Below, in pieces: positions 25,531-34,570 of a DNA stretch of 64,000 nt (positions are counted from its first letter, which is position 1; every line of letters starts with the position of its first letter). Made by a program: the position numbers and the translations under genes. Source of the stretch: an uncultured Phascolarctobacterium sp. (lineage in GTDB: Bacteria; Bacillota; Negativicutes; Acidaminococcales; Acidaminococcaceae); NCBI GenBank assembly GCA_905200645.1, contig CAJKLD010000002.1, positions 44,687-108,686 on the forward strand. Reading direction: 5' to 3'. Under the pieces are notes generated by a model, which had not been told where the DNA came from, did not search any database, and saw only the letters and a program-made list of their open reading frames with translations.

Positions 25531-26106
25531 TCATTCCTCACTCTCCGCTACAGCAAAATCAAATTTTTCTCCATACAAATCGGCAACCTTTTTCTGCATA
25601 GAGCCGTCAAGCACACCGGCAGCCGCGCCCGTAGTCAGAGCGTGGATTTCGTACAAACCGTCGTCAGTAACATTGATTGTTACCGTACCCGGTGTCAATG
25701 TAATGGAGTTGGCCAATACCACTGCCGCCATTGGGTTATCCGTTTTAAAATAAAAACGCACAACCTTGGGATCAATTTGCAGCTCCTGTGCCGTAGTTGC
25801 CACTAAAACATCAACATTAGCTACAATCAACTGCCACATAAGCCAAAAGAAGTACATGATGAATTTAGGAATAGATACGCCAAAAACAAAGTACCTCTTA
25901 CTGCCATCCTTATTTGAGACCAGCAGCAAAGGATATGTCAGCCAAACAGTTATAATTGCAGTAATAATGCCATAAACAACAAATTTGGTTTCCGTTCTTC
26001 CCGACAAAACCATCCAAAACCCAAAAAGCACCAAACCAAGGGTCAGCTTATGTACTAAAGGCGAGCCCACAATATTATTGTTATTTAATACTCCCTGCTT
26101 TTCCAC
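25531..26106 (-). CDS. mrpE: Mrp-type antiporter subunit E
   Basis: 191 residues, N-terminal membrane helices and a cytoplasmic domain with NSITLTPGTVTINV, the MnhE signature. The start is GTG 26106, five bases after AAGGTGG; another GTG upstream falls inside that ribosome site. It is the first gene of the eleven-gene operon whose order (E-F-G-DUF4040-MbhE-B-C-D) copies mbhABCDEFGH of archaeal membrane hydrogenases. No hydrogenase or oxidoreductase module follows it. Confidence 0.92.
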   Translation of the reverse strand: MEKQGVLNNNNIVGSPLVHKLTLGLVLFGFWMVLSGRTETKFVVYGIITAIITVWLTYPLLLVSNKDGSKRYFVFGVSIPKFIMYFFWLMWQLIVANVDVLVATTAQELQIDPKVVRFYFKTDNPMAAVVLANSITLTPGTVTINVTDDGLYEIHALTTGAAAGVLDGSMQKKVADLYGEKFDFAVAESEE

Positions 26107-26215
26107 AGCTACCACCTTTCTTTATATTATTTTGTATAATCATCATACATATATACATTTGACAAGAAATTGTTTTTCCCTGCAAACATTGCCCTTGAAA
26201 ATAAATTTATTTACA

Positions 26216-27019
26216 TTATGGCAATACAAGGCTTATTTCCCTAAATTCACAGTGCTCTACCGGCAGCATTCTCCCAGCCAAACGCTGTACACGCTCAATA
26301 TCCGCCGTAGCGCAAACCGTAACCCTGCCCCTGCCTACTGCTTTAGCCAGCCCGGCCTCGTTTAAAGCCTGCATAGCCAAACGACTGGTAGCCTCCGCCG
26401 GGTCGATAACCGTTACTCCCGCGCCCAGCTCTGCCTCTATCTGCTCTTTGATAAACGGATAATGAGTACAGGATAAAATCAGCGCATCTACTCCGGCTTT
26501 TTTCAGTGGCGCCGCATATTCCGTAATCGCTTCCTTAAGCTCTGCGCTGTCAAACTTTTCGCCCTCAATTAATGGCACAAACTTTGCGCAGCCCACAGGA
26601 ATGACCTCCGCCTTAGGGTCAGCCGCCAAAATAGCTTTTTTGTGCGCTTCCGTGCCGATAGTAAAGGGCGTGGCAAAAACGCCGATTTTTTTCTTTTTGC
26701 TGGCCGCCAAGAGCAGCTGCTCGCCTTTAAACATGCCTATGACAGGAAAGCCGTGCCCGCCCTTGAGGCTGTCAATGCCCAGCATGGTCAAGGTGTTGCA
26801 GGCCACAACTACTTCCTTAACGCCCTGCGCCGCGAGCCAGTCCAAAATCTCGCCCACAAAACCGCGGATTTCGCTTTCCGGCCTTGTACCATAAGGAGTT
26901 CGGGCCGTATCGCCCACATATATAAAATCCTCGTGGGGCAAAAGCTGATGCAGGCATTTCAAAACCGATAAGCCGCCCACGCCTGAATCTAACACGCCGA
27001 TAGGTGCATTATTTTTCAT
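26216..27019 (-). CDS. murI: Glutamate racemase
   Basis: Makes D-glutamate for peptidoglycan. 267 residues. The catalytic signatures are complete: VLDSGVGGLSVL at the N-terminus, VVACNTL with the first catalytic Cys (~residue 72) and LSCTHYPFI with the second (~183). GGAGG precedes ATG 27019 and a consensus promoter lies ~26 bp further upstream, so it is probably transcribed on its own start, perhaps reading into the Mrp operon ~110 bp downstream, since no terminator is visible between them. Confidence 0.95.
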   Translation of the reverse strand: MKNNAPIGVLDSGVGGLSVLKCLHQLLPHEDFIYVGDTARTPYGTRPESEIRGFVGEILDWLAAQGVKEVVVACNTLTMLGIDSLKGGHGFPVIGMFKGEQLLLAASKKKKIGVFATPFTIGTEAHKKAILAADPKAEVIPVGCAKFVPLIEGEKFDSAELKEAITEYAAPLKKAGVDALILSCTHYPFIKEQIEAELGAGVTVIDPAEATSRLAMQALNEAGLAKAVGRGRVTVCATADIERVQRLAGRMLPVEHCEFREISLVLP

Positions 27020-27044
27020 AATGAAAAACCTCCTTTACACGCTA

Positions 27045-27073
27045 GTATTATTATAGCACTAATAAACTGTCAA
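27045..27073 (-). promoter_or_regulatory. Putative sigma-A promoter of murI
   Basis: On the minus strand TTGACA (27068-27073), 17 bp spacer and TAATAC (27045-27050). The -35 box is a perfect consensus. Confidence 0.7.
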
Positions 27074-27095
27074 GCCAACAAATACCGTAGAAAAT

Positions 27096-27124
27096 TAAAA
27101 ACCGCCGATAAAACATCGACGGTT
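27096..27124 (-). terminator. Terminator downstream of galU
   Basis: Stem AACCGCCGAT/ATCGACGGTT (one mismatch), five-base loop, followed on the minus strand by TTTTTAATTTT. It ends the galU transcript before the murI promoter. Confidence 0.8.
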
Positions 27125-27178
27125 CTGTATATTAAGAGCAAAATTATTTTTGACAGTCAATGGCTTGACAAATAAATT

Positions 27179-28045
27179 TTACACAATGGTTCTGAGATAC
27201 TCCATAAATTTATCACGCAAATCGTCGCGGCGCAGAGCGTATTCTACCGTAGCAGTTAAATAACCCAGCTTATCGCCCACGTCGTAACGGCGGCCCATAA
27301 AATCATAGGCATACATAGTCTGCTCTTTAGCCAGCACCTTTAAAGCGTCGGTCAGCTGGATTTCACCGCCGCGTCCCGGCTGAGTCTGCTCCAGAATATC
27401 AAAAATTTCCGGCATGATAACATAACGTCCCAAAACAGCCAGCTGACTGGGAGCTTCTTCTAAAGCGGGCTTTTCTACCATATCGTTCACTTTAAAAATA
27501 CGCTTGTTGTCCGTCGGCACGCTGTCAACAATGCCATAGGAAGAAACCTTTTCCTTAGGTACGGTCTGACAGCCCAAAACACTGCCGCCTGTGGCTTCAT
27601 AAACGTCCATCAGCTGGCGCAGGCAGGGATATGCGTCGTTATAAACTACGTCATCGCCTAAAAGCACAGCAAAGGGCTCGTGCCCGATAAAAGCCTTCGC
27701 GCACAAAATTGCATGTCCCAACCCCCGCGGCTCTTTTTGCCGGATATAATGAATGTTGATGTCGGCAATATCTTTAACTTGTTGTAAAAGCTCCAGCTTA
27801 CCGTGCTCTTCTAAATTCATTTCCAACTCCGGACTGCGGTCGAAATGATCCTCAATAGCGCGTTTAGTACGCCCGCTGATAATCAAAATATCGGTAATCC
27901 CGCTGGCCAGTGCTTCTTCGATAATATATTGAATAGTAGGCTTATCTACAATGGGCAGCATTTCTTTAGGGCAGGCTTTAGTGGCAGGCAAAAAGCGCGT
28001 ACCCAACCCGGCAGCAGGAATAACAGCCTTCGTAATTTTTTGCAT
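27179..28045 (-). CDS. galU: UTP-glucose-1-phosphate uridylyltransferase
   Basis: Forms UDP-glucose from UTP and glucose-1-phosphate, for envelope polysaccharides. 288 residues after the corrected start. The nucleotidyltransferase signature AVIPAAGLGTRFLPATKA opens the protein, followed by KEMLPIVDKPTIQYI; VEKP and GRGGEIQLTDAL appear later as expected for GalU. ATG 28045 has GGGAG at eight to nine bases; a frame extension upstream lacks any such site. Confidence 0.95.
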   Translation of the reverse strand: MQKITKAVIPAAGLGTRFLPATKACPKEMLPIVDKPTIQYIIEEALASGITDILIISGRTKRAIEDHFDRSPELEMNLEEHGKLELLQQVKDIADINIHYIRQKEPRGLGHAILCAKAFIGHEPFAVLLGDDVVYNDAYPCLRQLMDVYEATGGSVLGCQTVPKEKVSSYGIVDSVPTDNKRIFKVNDMVEKPALEEAPSQLAVLGRYVIMPEIFDILEQTQPGRGGEIQLTDALKVLAKEQTMYAYDFMGRRYDVGDKLGYLTATVEYALRRDDLRDKFMEYLRTIV

Positions 28046-28091
28046 AATTTTCACTCCCAAAATTTTTTGCACAAGCTTTATATTGTATATT

Positions 28092-28120
28092 ATTATACCA
28101 CAGCGGCCAACATTAAACAA
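28092..28120 (-). promoter_or_regulatory. Putative sigma-A promoter of galU
   Basis: Minus strand TTGTTT (28115-28120), 17 bp spacer, perfect TATAAT (28092-28097). It gives a short leader to ATG 28045 and overlaps the upstream coding extension, supporting the shorter galU start. Confidence 0.65.
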
Positions 28121-28141
28121 ATAAAAGCACTGCTGACTCTC

Positions 28142-28948
28142 TTACAAATAATTTAAGATTTCCTTAGCATGAGGCAAAATAATATCCGGTTTAATAGAAC
28201 CATTATTCACATCCTCCATAGTTGCCTCTCCCGTAAGCACCATAATGGATAAAATGTCATTATTTAAACCAAAGGCAATATCCGTTGCCAAACGGTCGCC
28301 CACCATAGCAATTTCATCCTTGGCAAAGCCGGTTTTTTCCAGTACCACATCCACCATATATTGGTAAGGCTTGCCAAAAATCAACTGCGGCTCTTTGCCC
28401 GTAGCCGTTTTTATCAGCTCCAGCATAGCTCCAGTATCGGGAATAAATTCACCGCTCTCAATAGGACAACGCACATCCGGATGCGTAGCTACATAAGGCA
28501 CGCCCTTGTCAATCAACCGGCAGGCAACAGCTAAGCGTTCGTAGGTCAGCGTTTGGTCAAAACCTACAACTACAAAATCCGTCGCGTCATTTACATTTTG
28601 CGTCAAGGTAAAGCCTGCTTCGCCGACGGTTGCTAAAAGCTGCGGCGTTCCCAAAACAAACAAGCGCGCCTGCGGTTTATTTTTTTGCAGCCAATTAGTC
28701 AGAGCATCGGAAGAAATCAAAATTTCTTTACGTGTTACGGGAACGCCCAACCCATTCATCTTCTGCACATAATGCTCGTGACTGCGGGAAGAATTATTGG
28801 TCAGTAGATAATATTTTCTTCCTGCCGCTTTAAGCTTATCAAAAAAGCCCTCCATACCAGGAATCAGCTCGTTGCCTAAATTGATAGTTCCGTCCATATC
28901 AAACAAAAAACATTTTATTTTACGCATACGCTCATAAGCATAAATCAT
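28142..28948 (-). CDS. HAD-IIA family phosphatase (NagD-like)
   Basis: 268-residue haloacid-dehalogenase-type hydrolase. Motif I is CFLFDMDGTINLG, motif II lies in LLTNNSSRSH, a type IIA cap follows, and motif III/IV is EIAMVGDRLATDIAFG. Such enzymes dephosphorylate small phosphates (p-nitrophenyl phosphate, nucleotides, glycerol phosphate); the natural substrate is not evident. ATG 28948 is chosen because GGAGGT lies nine bases upstream, against an earlier in-frame ATG without one. Confidence 0.88.
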   Translation of the reverse strand: MIYAYERMRKIKCFLFDMDGTINLGNELIPGMEGFFDKLKAAGRKYYLLTNNSSRSHEHYVQKMNGLGVPVTRKEILISSDALTNWLQKNKPQARLFVLGTPQLLATVGEAGFTLTQNVNDATDFVVVGFDQTLTYERLAVACRLIDKGVPYVATHPDVRCPIESGEFIPDTGAMLELIKTATGKEPQLIFGKPYQYMVDVVLEKTGFAKDEIAMVGDRLATDIAFGLNNDILSIMVLTGEATMEDVNNGSIKPDIILPHAKEILNYL

Positions 28949-29055
28949 TAATAAATTACCTCCGTTCAGCTGACAGATTTTTCTTGTTAGGTACAATTAT
29001 ATAGCATTTCGCAGAATTTACCAATATGCGAGCGGGAAAACATCCCTATTGAAAA

Positions 29056-29100
29056 AAAATTATGCCGCCCTTCTTTTACAAACGACGGCATAATTTTTTA
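29056..29100. terminator. Terminator downstream of the M23 peptidase gene
   Basis: Stem AAATTATGCCG/CGGCATAATTT around 18 bases with A/T tracts on both sides, so it can work in both directions. It mainly ends the M23 gene on the minus strand. Confidence 0.8.
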
Positions 29101-29109
29101 ATATAAATT

Positions 29110-30357
29110 TTAAACATAATTTAAAGGATTAACCTGCTGCCCGCTTTTAATAACCTCAAAATGCAGATGCGGCCCGGTGCTGTAACCGCTGCTGCCTACA
29201 TAGCCGATAATTTCACCCTTTTGCACATAGCTGCCTGCGCTCACCGCCAAACTGCTCATGTGGCCGTAGGCAGTTTTGATACCGTAATCGTGGCTGATAA
29301 GAATATATCTGCCGTAACCGCCATACCATTCCGCCTGCTGCACATAACCGGAAGCCGCCGCATATACGGGCGCTCCGTAATAATTGGCAATATCAATACC
29401 GGGATGCCAGTCGCTGCCGTAACCGCCAAAGGGATTGGCACGGCCGCCAAAATAAGAGGTAATCTCGCCGCCGGCGGTAGGCCACTGGCTGGGCGTAACA
29501 TCCCTGCGGTAATTTTCATTTTCAATAGCCGTTAAAAGCTTTTCAAAATCAGCCTTTTTCGCCTTGGCCTCATTATGAATATTCTTTTCCTGCTCCAGCA
29601 TATAACCCATGGGTGTACTGTCGCCTAAAGCAGGACCGCCTTTACCGGCATAAATACTGGCGTCGCTTTTTGGAGGCAGCTCGGCACCGTTTTTAGCCAT
29701 TTCCTTACGCACCTTATCCTCTAGCTTAGAAAGATAAGCCAGCTGCTTTTGGTTCTTTTCGGCAATTTTCTGCAGCTCCTGAATAGTCTGTTCCTGCGCC
29801 TGCTTAGTTGCTTTATATTCGGCAATTTCCCGCATCTGCGCTTCGTTGCGAATAGCAAAATGCGCCAAAACGCCAATAGTTACCGAAACAATAACCACTA
29901 AAGCAGCCACGCCGCTGAAAGCATATTTTAACTGCGTTTTTTTAACATGAGTTTTGGCAATATGGGAACCGTCGGCAGGAATCAGCCAAAAAGTAAAATG
30001 CTGGTTGTAGTGCCACATTTTGCGCCACAAAGCATAACGCTGCTGTAAGCGTACAGAATAATCCCTGGCATAAGCGTCAGCACGGTCTATCGCAGCCTGC
30101 ATATGCCAACGCATCTTTTCATAAAGCTCGCACCACTTGGCGCTGATAAACTGCCGGGCGGCAGACATTTTTCTATCGGCACGCACGCGCAGCATGGCAA
30201 ATTGCAGTTTAGCAACCGCCAGTAATATTTGCAGCTTTACTAAAAGCTGCTGCCAAACCGCATCGATTTTACCCTTGCATAACAGCTTTGCTTCTTGTAT
30301 TTTTTGTGTAGACAATTGTATAATAAAATTAATTTGCCGAGCAATCTTTTCCTGCAT
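29110..30357 (-). CDS. Membrane-anchored M23 peptidoglycan endopeptidase
   Basis: 415 residues: a long basic, helical cytoplasmic N-terminus (~1-135), one membrane helix (~145-165), a coiled coil (~170-235), a linker and a C-terminal M23 (LytM) domain. The metal and catalytic motifs are HPGIDIANYYGAPV and GPHLHFEVI, with YGHMSSL between, so the domain should be active rather than a degenerate activator. The 130-residue cytoplasmic part is unusual for this architecture. It has its own consensus promoter and a terminator, so it is monocistronic. Confidence 0.9.
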   Translation of the reverse strand: MQEKIARQINFIIQLSTQKIQEAKLLCKGKIDAVWQQLLVKLQILLAVAKLQFAMLRVRADRKMSAARQFISAKWCELYEKMRWHMQAAIDRADAYARDYSVRLQQRYALWRKMWHYNQHFTFWLIPADGSHIAKTHVKKTQLKYAFSGVAALVVIVSVTIGVLAHFAIRNEAQMREIAEYKATKQAQEQTIQELQKIAEKNQKQLAYLSKLEDKVRKEMAKNGAELPPKSDASIYAGKGGPALGDSTPMGYMLEQEKNIHNEAKAKKADFEKLLTAIENENYRRDVTPSQWPTAGGEITSYFGGRANPFGGYGSDWHPGIDIANYYGAPVYAAASGYVQQAEWYGGYGRYILISHDYGIKTAYGHMSSLAVSAGSYVQKGEIIGYVGSSGYSTGPHLHFEVIKSGQQVNPLNYV

Positions 30358-30449
30358 TACAAATCTCCTTAAGCGCTTATCACACCATTTCGCGCTCTAC
30401 AACCCTTGTTAACAACAATATCAGCACTATTTAAAAAAATGACAGTGAT

Positions 30450-30478
30450 ATTATACTACTTTCAGCAGCTTTAGTCAA
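30450..30478 (-). promoter_or_regulatory. Putative sigma-A promoter of the M23 peptidase gene
   Basis: Minus strand TTGACT (30473-30478), 17 bp spacer, perfect TATAAT (30450-30455), giving a leader of about 85 bases to ATG 30357. Confidence 0.75.
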
Positions 30479-30569
30479 AATTTTTTGCCAAACTCTGCCT
30501 GCGTTACAGCAGCCGTCTTTTTTCTATTTTTAGTAAATATATCTATAAAAGTTATAGCTTTCAATCAAA

Positions 30570-30609
30570 AAATTTATAGCCACGGGAGCAAACATATCCC
30601 GTGGCTATA
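30570..30609 (-). terminator. Terminator of the AAA+ regulator gene
   Basis: Stem TATAGCCACGGGA/TCCCGTGGCTATA with a nine-base loop, followed on the minus strand by AATTTTTTG. Lies 19 bp after the regulator stop codon. Confidence 0.9.
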
Positions 30610-30627
30610 TTGTAAAATTTTTACTTC

Positions 30628-32508
30628 TTATTCACTTTTAGGTCCTAACCCGTATTTTTTCAGATAACGATACAAGGTTACGCGGCTTACATCCAACATA
30701 GAGGCCAGTTTGCTGATGTTGCCTCCCGCAGATTTCCAAGCGGCAATAAAGGCTTCTTTGTCGTATTTCCAAGAACGCTCCAAGGTTTTATCGCCGGGCA
30801 GCTTAATATTTTCCGCTTCGATAATGCTGCCGGGAGTATGGAAAAAGGCCTGCTCAATAACGCCCTGTAATTGCTTAATATTTCCGGGCCAGCTGCAATT
30901 AAGCAGCAAAGCAACTGCCTCCGGCGACAGACGTTTCTGCGGCAGATTATGCTGCGCGCTCATCTCTACCAAAATATGTCCGGCAATAACCTCGATATCC
31001 TTTACACGTTCCCGCAGCGGCGGTACGCGCATGGTAGTATCCAGTACCAGCTCATATAATTTGCGGCTGAAAAGTCCTTTATCTGCCAAACGTTTCAAGT
31101 TGGAATCGCAGGCAGCAATTACGCGCACGTCAAACATTCGGGGAGCACCGCCTTTTTTCACAGGCGGCAAGCCGTGAGTAAGTGCCTCTGCCAGCTTATC
31201 GCCCATTTCCAACGGCAGTTTTTCTACCTCGTCCAAGAATAACGTACCGCCAATAGCCAGCTCCAGCTTACCTGCCGACTGCTGCTCGCCCTCGTCGGCG
31301 CCAAAAAATTCTGTTTCCAGCTCCTGCAAGGAAGCGTTGCGGCATTTTACGGCAATCAGCGGCGCCGCAGCGCGGGGACTGGCCTGATGAATACCGTGAG
31401 CCAAACGCTGCTTTCCGGTACCCGGCTCGCCCTGCAAAAGAATATTGTTATCTGTGCGGGCAACGCGGCCTGCTTTATGCTGCAAAGCCAAAAATTCATT
31501 GGTTTCGCCCACCATGCTGTACAGGCTGTAACGGCTGCTGTAACCGGTTGCGTGAGCGATAGTAGTTTTCAAATCTTCAATAGACATGGACAGCACTAAC
31601 GCGCTTTCCACCTCGCTGCCTACTTTAATAGGCATAACGGTAGTGATGTCTTCGTAAGTTCTGTCCTGCGTAATCCAGGTAATTTCACGGCGTTGGGTAG
31701 GCACGCCCTTCAACGCTTTTTTAATGGGAATATGCTCGTAATTTAAAAACACATCCTGCAGATGCTCGTGTCCGTCAAGACGCTTGCGCCCGTTTTCATT
31801 GCAGTATTTTACAGCGCCGTCTTTACCCAGCCAATATACTGTCACCGGCAGCTGCTCCATCATAATGCGGTTAATGGTCCAGGATTCCAGCATAGCCATG
31901 TGCTGCTCGATAGAATATTTCATAGTCAGCAGCAAGCTTAACAGCAAATCATAGGGCAAATCGTTTTGGTCCAAAGAAAAAAACGAAATAATATAGCGGA
32001 TTTTGCCGTTAATGCAGATAGGCGCGCTACAGGCGTCTCCGCTGTGGCTGTCCTTAATCCACATTTCGGGACCGAACATCAAAAACGGCACATTGTGCTC
32101 GCGGGCAACACTGATGCTGGAGGTGCCGACATCCTCTTCCAAAACGCGCATTCCTTGAATATCTTCAATAATGCGCTGGAAAAACGGCATGGCGTAATTT
32201 TTAATAACGTAACCGCTTTCGTCGATAAGCAGCATACTCAAATTATGAATATTAAAATGCTGCTTGCTCTGCTCATACAAGCCGTCCACATATTTAACAA
32301 TAAACTCATGCGTTTTTTGGTGCTCGGCAATCTCCTCGCGGCTCAGCTTATGAATTTTCGGCATAGTTTCATGCGGCAGATTCATCGCGCGGCAGCGAAG
32401 CCAGCTTTCTGCTACCCATGGATGCACATTGGGATCAACTATGCCCTCTTCCATAAACTTCTTATAATATGAAGCAAGCTTTTCTTTATTACGTCTTTCT
32501 CGAATCAT
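30628..32508 (-). CDS. AcoR/NtrC-like AAA+ regulator with degenerate sigma-54 contact motifs
   Basis: 626 residues: an N-terminal GAF-like sensor (~60-200), a PAS-like region (~210-300), AAA+ domain (~325-560) and a Fis-type helix-turn-helix (NISKLASMLDVSRVTLYRYL). Walker A (GEPGTGKQR) and Walker B (GGTLFLDEVEK) are intact. The GAFTGA loop used to contact sigma-54 is absent: the matching stretch is FFGADEGEQQSAGK. The usual FREDLYYRL segment reads FSRKLYELV, losing both arginines. It resembles activators of acetoin or similar catabolism but may act at sigma-A promoters, as TyrR does. ATG 32508 has GGAGG. Confidence 0.85.
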   Translation of the reverse strand: MIRERRNKEKLASYYKKFMEEGIVDPNVHPWVAESWLRCRAMNLPHETMPKIHKLSREEIAEHQKTHEFIVKYVDGLYEQSKQHFNIHNLSMLLIDESGYVIKNYAMPFFQRIIEDIQGMRVLEEDVGTSSISVAREHNVPFLMFGPEMWIKDSHSGDACSAPICINGKIRYIISFFSLDQNDLPYDLLLSLLLTMKYSIEQHMAMLESWTINRIMMEQLPVTVYWLGKDGAVKYCNENGRKRLDGHEHLQDVFLNYEHIPIKKALKGVPTQRREITWITQDRTYEDITTVMPIKVGSEVESALVLSMSIEDLKTTIAHATGYSSRYSLYSMVGETNEFLALQHKAGRVARTDNNILLQGEPGTGKQRLAHGIHQASPRAAAPLIAVKCRNASLQELETEFFGADEGEQQSAGKLELAIGGTLFLDEVEKLPLEMGDKLAEALTHGLPPVKKGGAPRMFDVRVIAACDSNLKRLADKGLFSRKLYELVLDTTMRVPPLRERVKDIEVIAGHILVEMSAQHNLPQKRLSPEAVALLLNCSWPGNIKQLQGVIEQAFFHTPGSIIEAENIKLPGDKTLERSWKYDKEAFIAAWKSAGGNISKLASMLDVSRVTLYRYLKKYGLGPKSE

Positions 32509-32552
32509 CAACTAACCCCTCCCCTGCTTAAGCAAGCAGATTATTTTTGCTG

Positions 32553-33269
32553 CTAAATTTCACCGTTAACTACTAAAACTCTGCGCGCGCCATAATAGCG
32601 CGTTTTCCAATAGCTGTCGCTTAAAGAGCACAGCATAACGCCCTTAGACGAGGTCGCATTCCAAAATCTACCCTTGCCGGCATAAATGCCAACATGGGAA
32701 GCTCCCGGAGCATAAGTAGTAAAAAACACCAAATCGCCTGCTTTGAGCTGCTTTTGCGTAACAAAAACGCCCTCCAGCACCTGCGCATCCGCCGTTCTGG
32801 GCATGGACGCCTTACAGTTCTTAAACACATACTGCACATAACCAGAGCAGTCAAAGCCCTTAGGCGTAACGCCGCCAAATTTATAAGGCACGCCCTTATA
32901 TTTAGCAGCCTGCTTAATTATGTCCTGTCCTTTGACATTGTTAATGCCGTTTTTGGCAAAAGCCTCCCAATTCAGCTTGCGGTAGGTAGCGTCGTCCAGC
33001 TTGCCGTGAGCCTTCAGCTTATACTGCTGCTGAAATTTTTTGAGTGCCGTTTCCGTAGCCGCGGTCATTTTGCCGCTGGGCTTTTCTTGATACAGCCCCA
33101 AAACCTGCAGCTTTTGCTGGGCAACCTTCAGCTTCCAGTTGCTTTGCTGCACTGTCACCTTGGCGGCAGACTTATGTGAAGTTTTCTTTTTGGCTTCTGC
33201 TCCAACCGGCAGCCAGCACAGCACAGCCGCCAAAGTCAGCAGCGCAATAAGCCTTCTGTGCATAAGCAT
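32553..33269 (-). CDS. Secreted NlpC/P60 endopeptidase with peptidoglycan-binding domain
   Basis: ~238 residues: signal peptide ending near AEA, a PG_binding_1-type domain (~50-100, with LQVLGLYQEKPSGKM) and an NlpC/P60 domain. The catalytic Cys is in FDCSGYVQYVF and His in ASHVGIYAGKG. It should cut peptide stems in the cell wall. The start is uncertain among GTG 33272, ATG 33269 and ATG 33263; a GAGAAAG lies upstream. It is 41 bp before the AAA+ regulator and may be cotranscribed with it. Confidence 0.88.
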   Translation of the reverse strand: MLMHRRLIALLTLAAVLCWLPVGAEAKKKTSHKSAAKVTVQQSNWKLKVAQQKLQVLGLYQEKPSGKMTAATETALKKFQQQYKLKAHGKLDDATYRKLNWEAFAKNGINNVKGQDIIKQAAKYKGVPYKFGGVTPKGFDCSGYVQYVFKNCKASMPRTADAQVLEGVFVTQKQLKAGDLVFFTTYAPGASHVGIYAGKGRFWNATSSKGVMLCSLSDSYWKTRYYGARRVLVVNGEI

Positions 33270-33323
33270 CACATCTTTCTCGAACGAGCGGCTAACCTAC
33301 AAATAAATTAGCTTATTTTATCA

Positions 33324-34223
33324 TCAATACTCTGTATTATTATAAACATCCCAGGTTTTCAGCTTACTAAGGCTCTGCGCGCCGGCTTCTACCTGACGCA
33401 GCAAGCGTTCCTTATCGCGGGGCAGCGTTCCCGCCAGCTGCACATAATTAGATACATGATTGCTGCGGAACAGGCAATGCTTATCCGCAGGCAAATTTAT
33501 ATTTTCCAACATTAAATGCAGTTCCTGCATTAAGCCTGCCGGAGACAAGGGATTGAACTTGCCCTCCTCAAACTGCTCCAACAGCTCGCTGCCGCGATAG
33601 AGCATTAAGCACAAAGCGCTTAAATGCGTAGGCTGAATAATGTTGATGGCTTTTGCCGTAGCCAAAGCGTGACGGGCGCTGCCCTCCACACCGGCCAAGC
33701 CTAAAATAACCATTAACGAAAGCTTCATGCCGCTGGCAGTTACGCGACGGCCAGCTTCAATAGCTTCTTCGGCGTTAACGCCTTTATTAACGGCTTTCAG
33801 CGTAATATCGTCGCCTGTTTCCATGCCGTAATACAAAAGCTGGAGTCCCGCTTCCTTTAATTGGCGCAGCTCCTCCTCGCTTTTACGCAGAATATCCTTG
33901 GGCGCAGCATAGCTGGCAACTCTTTGCAGCTTCGGAAACTGCTCGCGCAAGGCCTGCAAAATTTTCAGCAGCTTCGCCGTAGGCAGCACAAGCGCGTCGC
34001 CGTCTGCTAAAAAGACACGGCGCACCTTATCCTTGCCGTAATAAGCCGCCATAGCAATTTGACGGGAAATTTCCTCGTCCTTTAATATTTGAAAGGGAAC
34101 GCCTCTATACATATTGCAATAGGTGCATTTATTATGGGCGCAGCCCCTGGTTACACGTAAAATAAAACTGCGTGCCTCGCTGGGAGGACGAAATACTGGT
34201 GTGTCATAAGAATCAAAAAACAT
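33324..34223 (-). CDS. Radical SAM protein (B12-independent, Elp3/COG1032-like)
   Basis: 299 residues. The [4Fe-4S]/SAM motif is VTRGCAHNKCTYCNMY (CxxxxCxxC with the spacing Cys-4-Cys-2-Cys), near residue 28. A YGMETGDD segment and a (beta/alpha) barrel pattern follow, without an added cofactor or substrate-binding domain. Similar short proteins occur widely in anaerobes and lack a defined reaction. GTGAGG precedes ATG 34223. Confidence 0.8.
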   Translation of the reverse strand: MFFDSYDTPVFRPPSEARSFILRVTRGCAHNKCTYCNMYRGVPFQILKDEEISRQIAMAAYYGKDKVRRVFLADGDALVLPTAKLLKILQALREQFPKLQRVASYAAPKDILRKSEEELRQLKEAGLQLLYYGMETGDDITLKAVNKGVNAEEAIEAGRRVTASGMKLSLMVILGLAGVEGSARHALATAKAINIIQPTHLSALCLMLYRGSELLEQFEEGKFNPLSPAGLMQELHLMLENINLPADKHCLFRSNHVSNYVQLAGTLPRDKERLLRQVEAGAQSLSKLKTWDVYNNTEY

Positions 34224-34570
34224 AGTTACCTCACTTCAAAAAAATCAAAATTCAAAACAAAAAATACATAGCGCCAGTATTTATAGCCAAAGCAGGCAGC
34301 GTCGCGACCGGCTGTAATTCCTGTTTGGCGAATAGTGTTAACAATAAAACACTTTTAATTATATTATAACCGATTTTCGCCTTTTTGTAACGTCTATATG
34401 AAAACTTTTTGTAATTTTTTTACAAAGTTTTGCGTAAAAATGGCAAGAGTGTAAAAGCAAACAGAAAAATTTCCGCTAACTTTATTGCTTACAAAAAAAA
34501 ATCATACAAATGCCTTTTTTCGCGTTATAATGCTATAATAGAAAAAGAAAATTACATCCGAGGTTAAATC
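34224..34570. other. Intergenic region between divergent genes
   Basis: 347 bases without a convincing gene. It is AT-rich, holds TATAAT-like hexamers near 34526-34540 before the lipoprotein gene, and short direct repeats around TTTTTGTAA at ~34385-34425. No recognised riboswitch was seen. Confidence 0.5.

Noticed and set aside
30628..32508. Standard sigma-54 enhancer-binding protein
   Set aside because: The GAFTGA loop is missing, so the name would claim a mechanism the sequence does not support.
34224..34570. Cobalamin riboswitch on the minus strand
   Set aside because: A few G/C-rich bases recall one, but no B12-box consensus or expected helices could be built.
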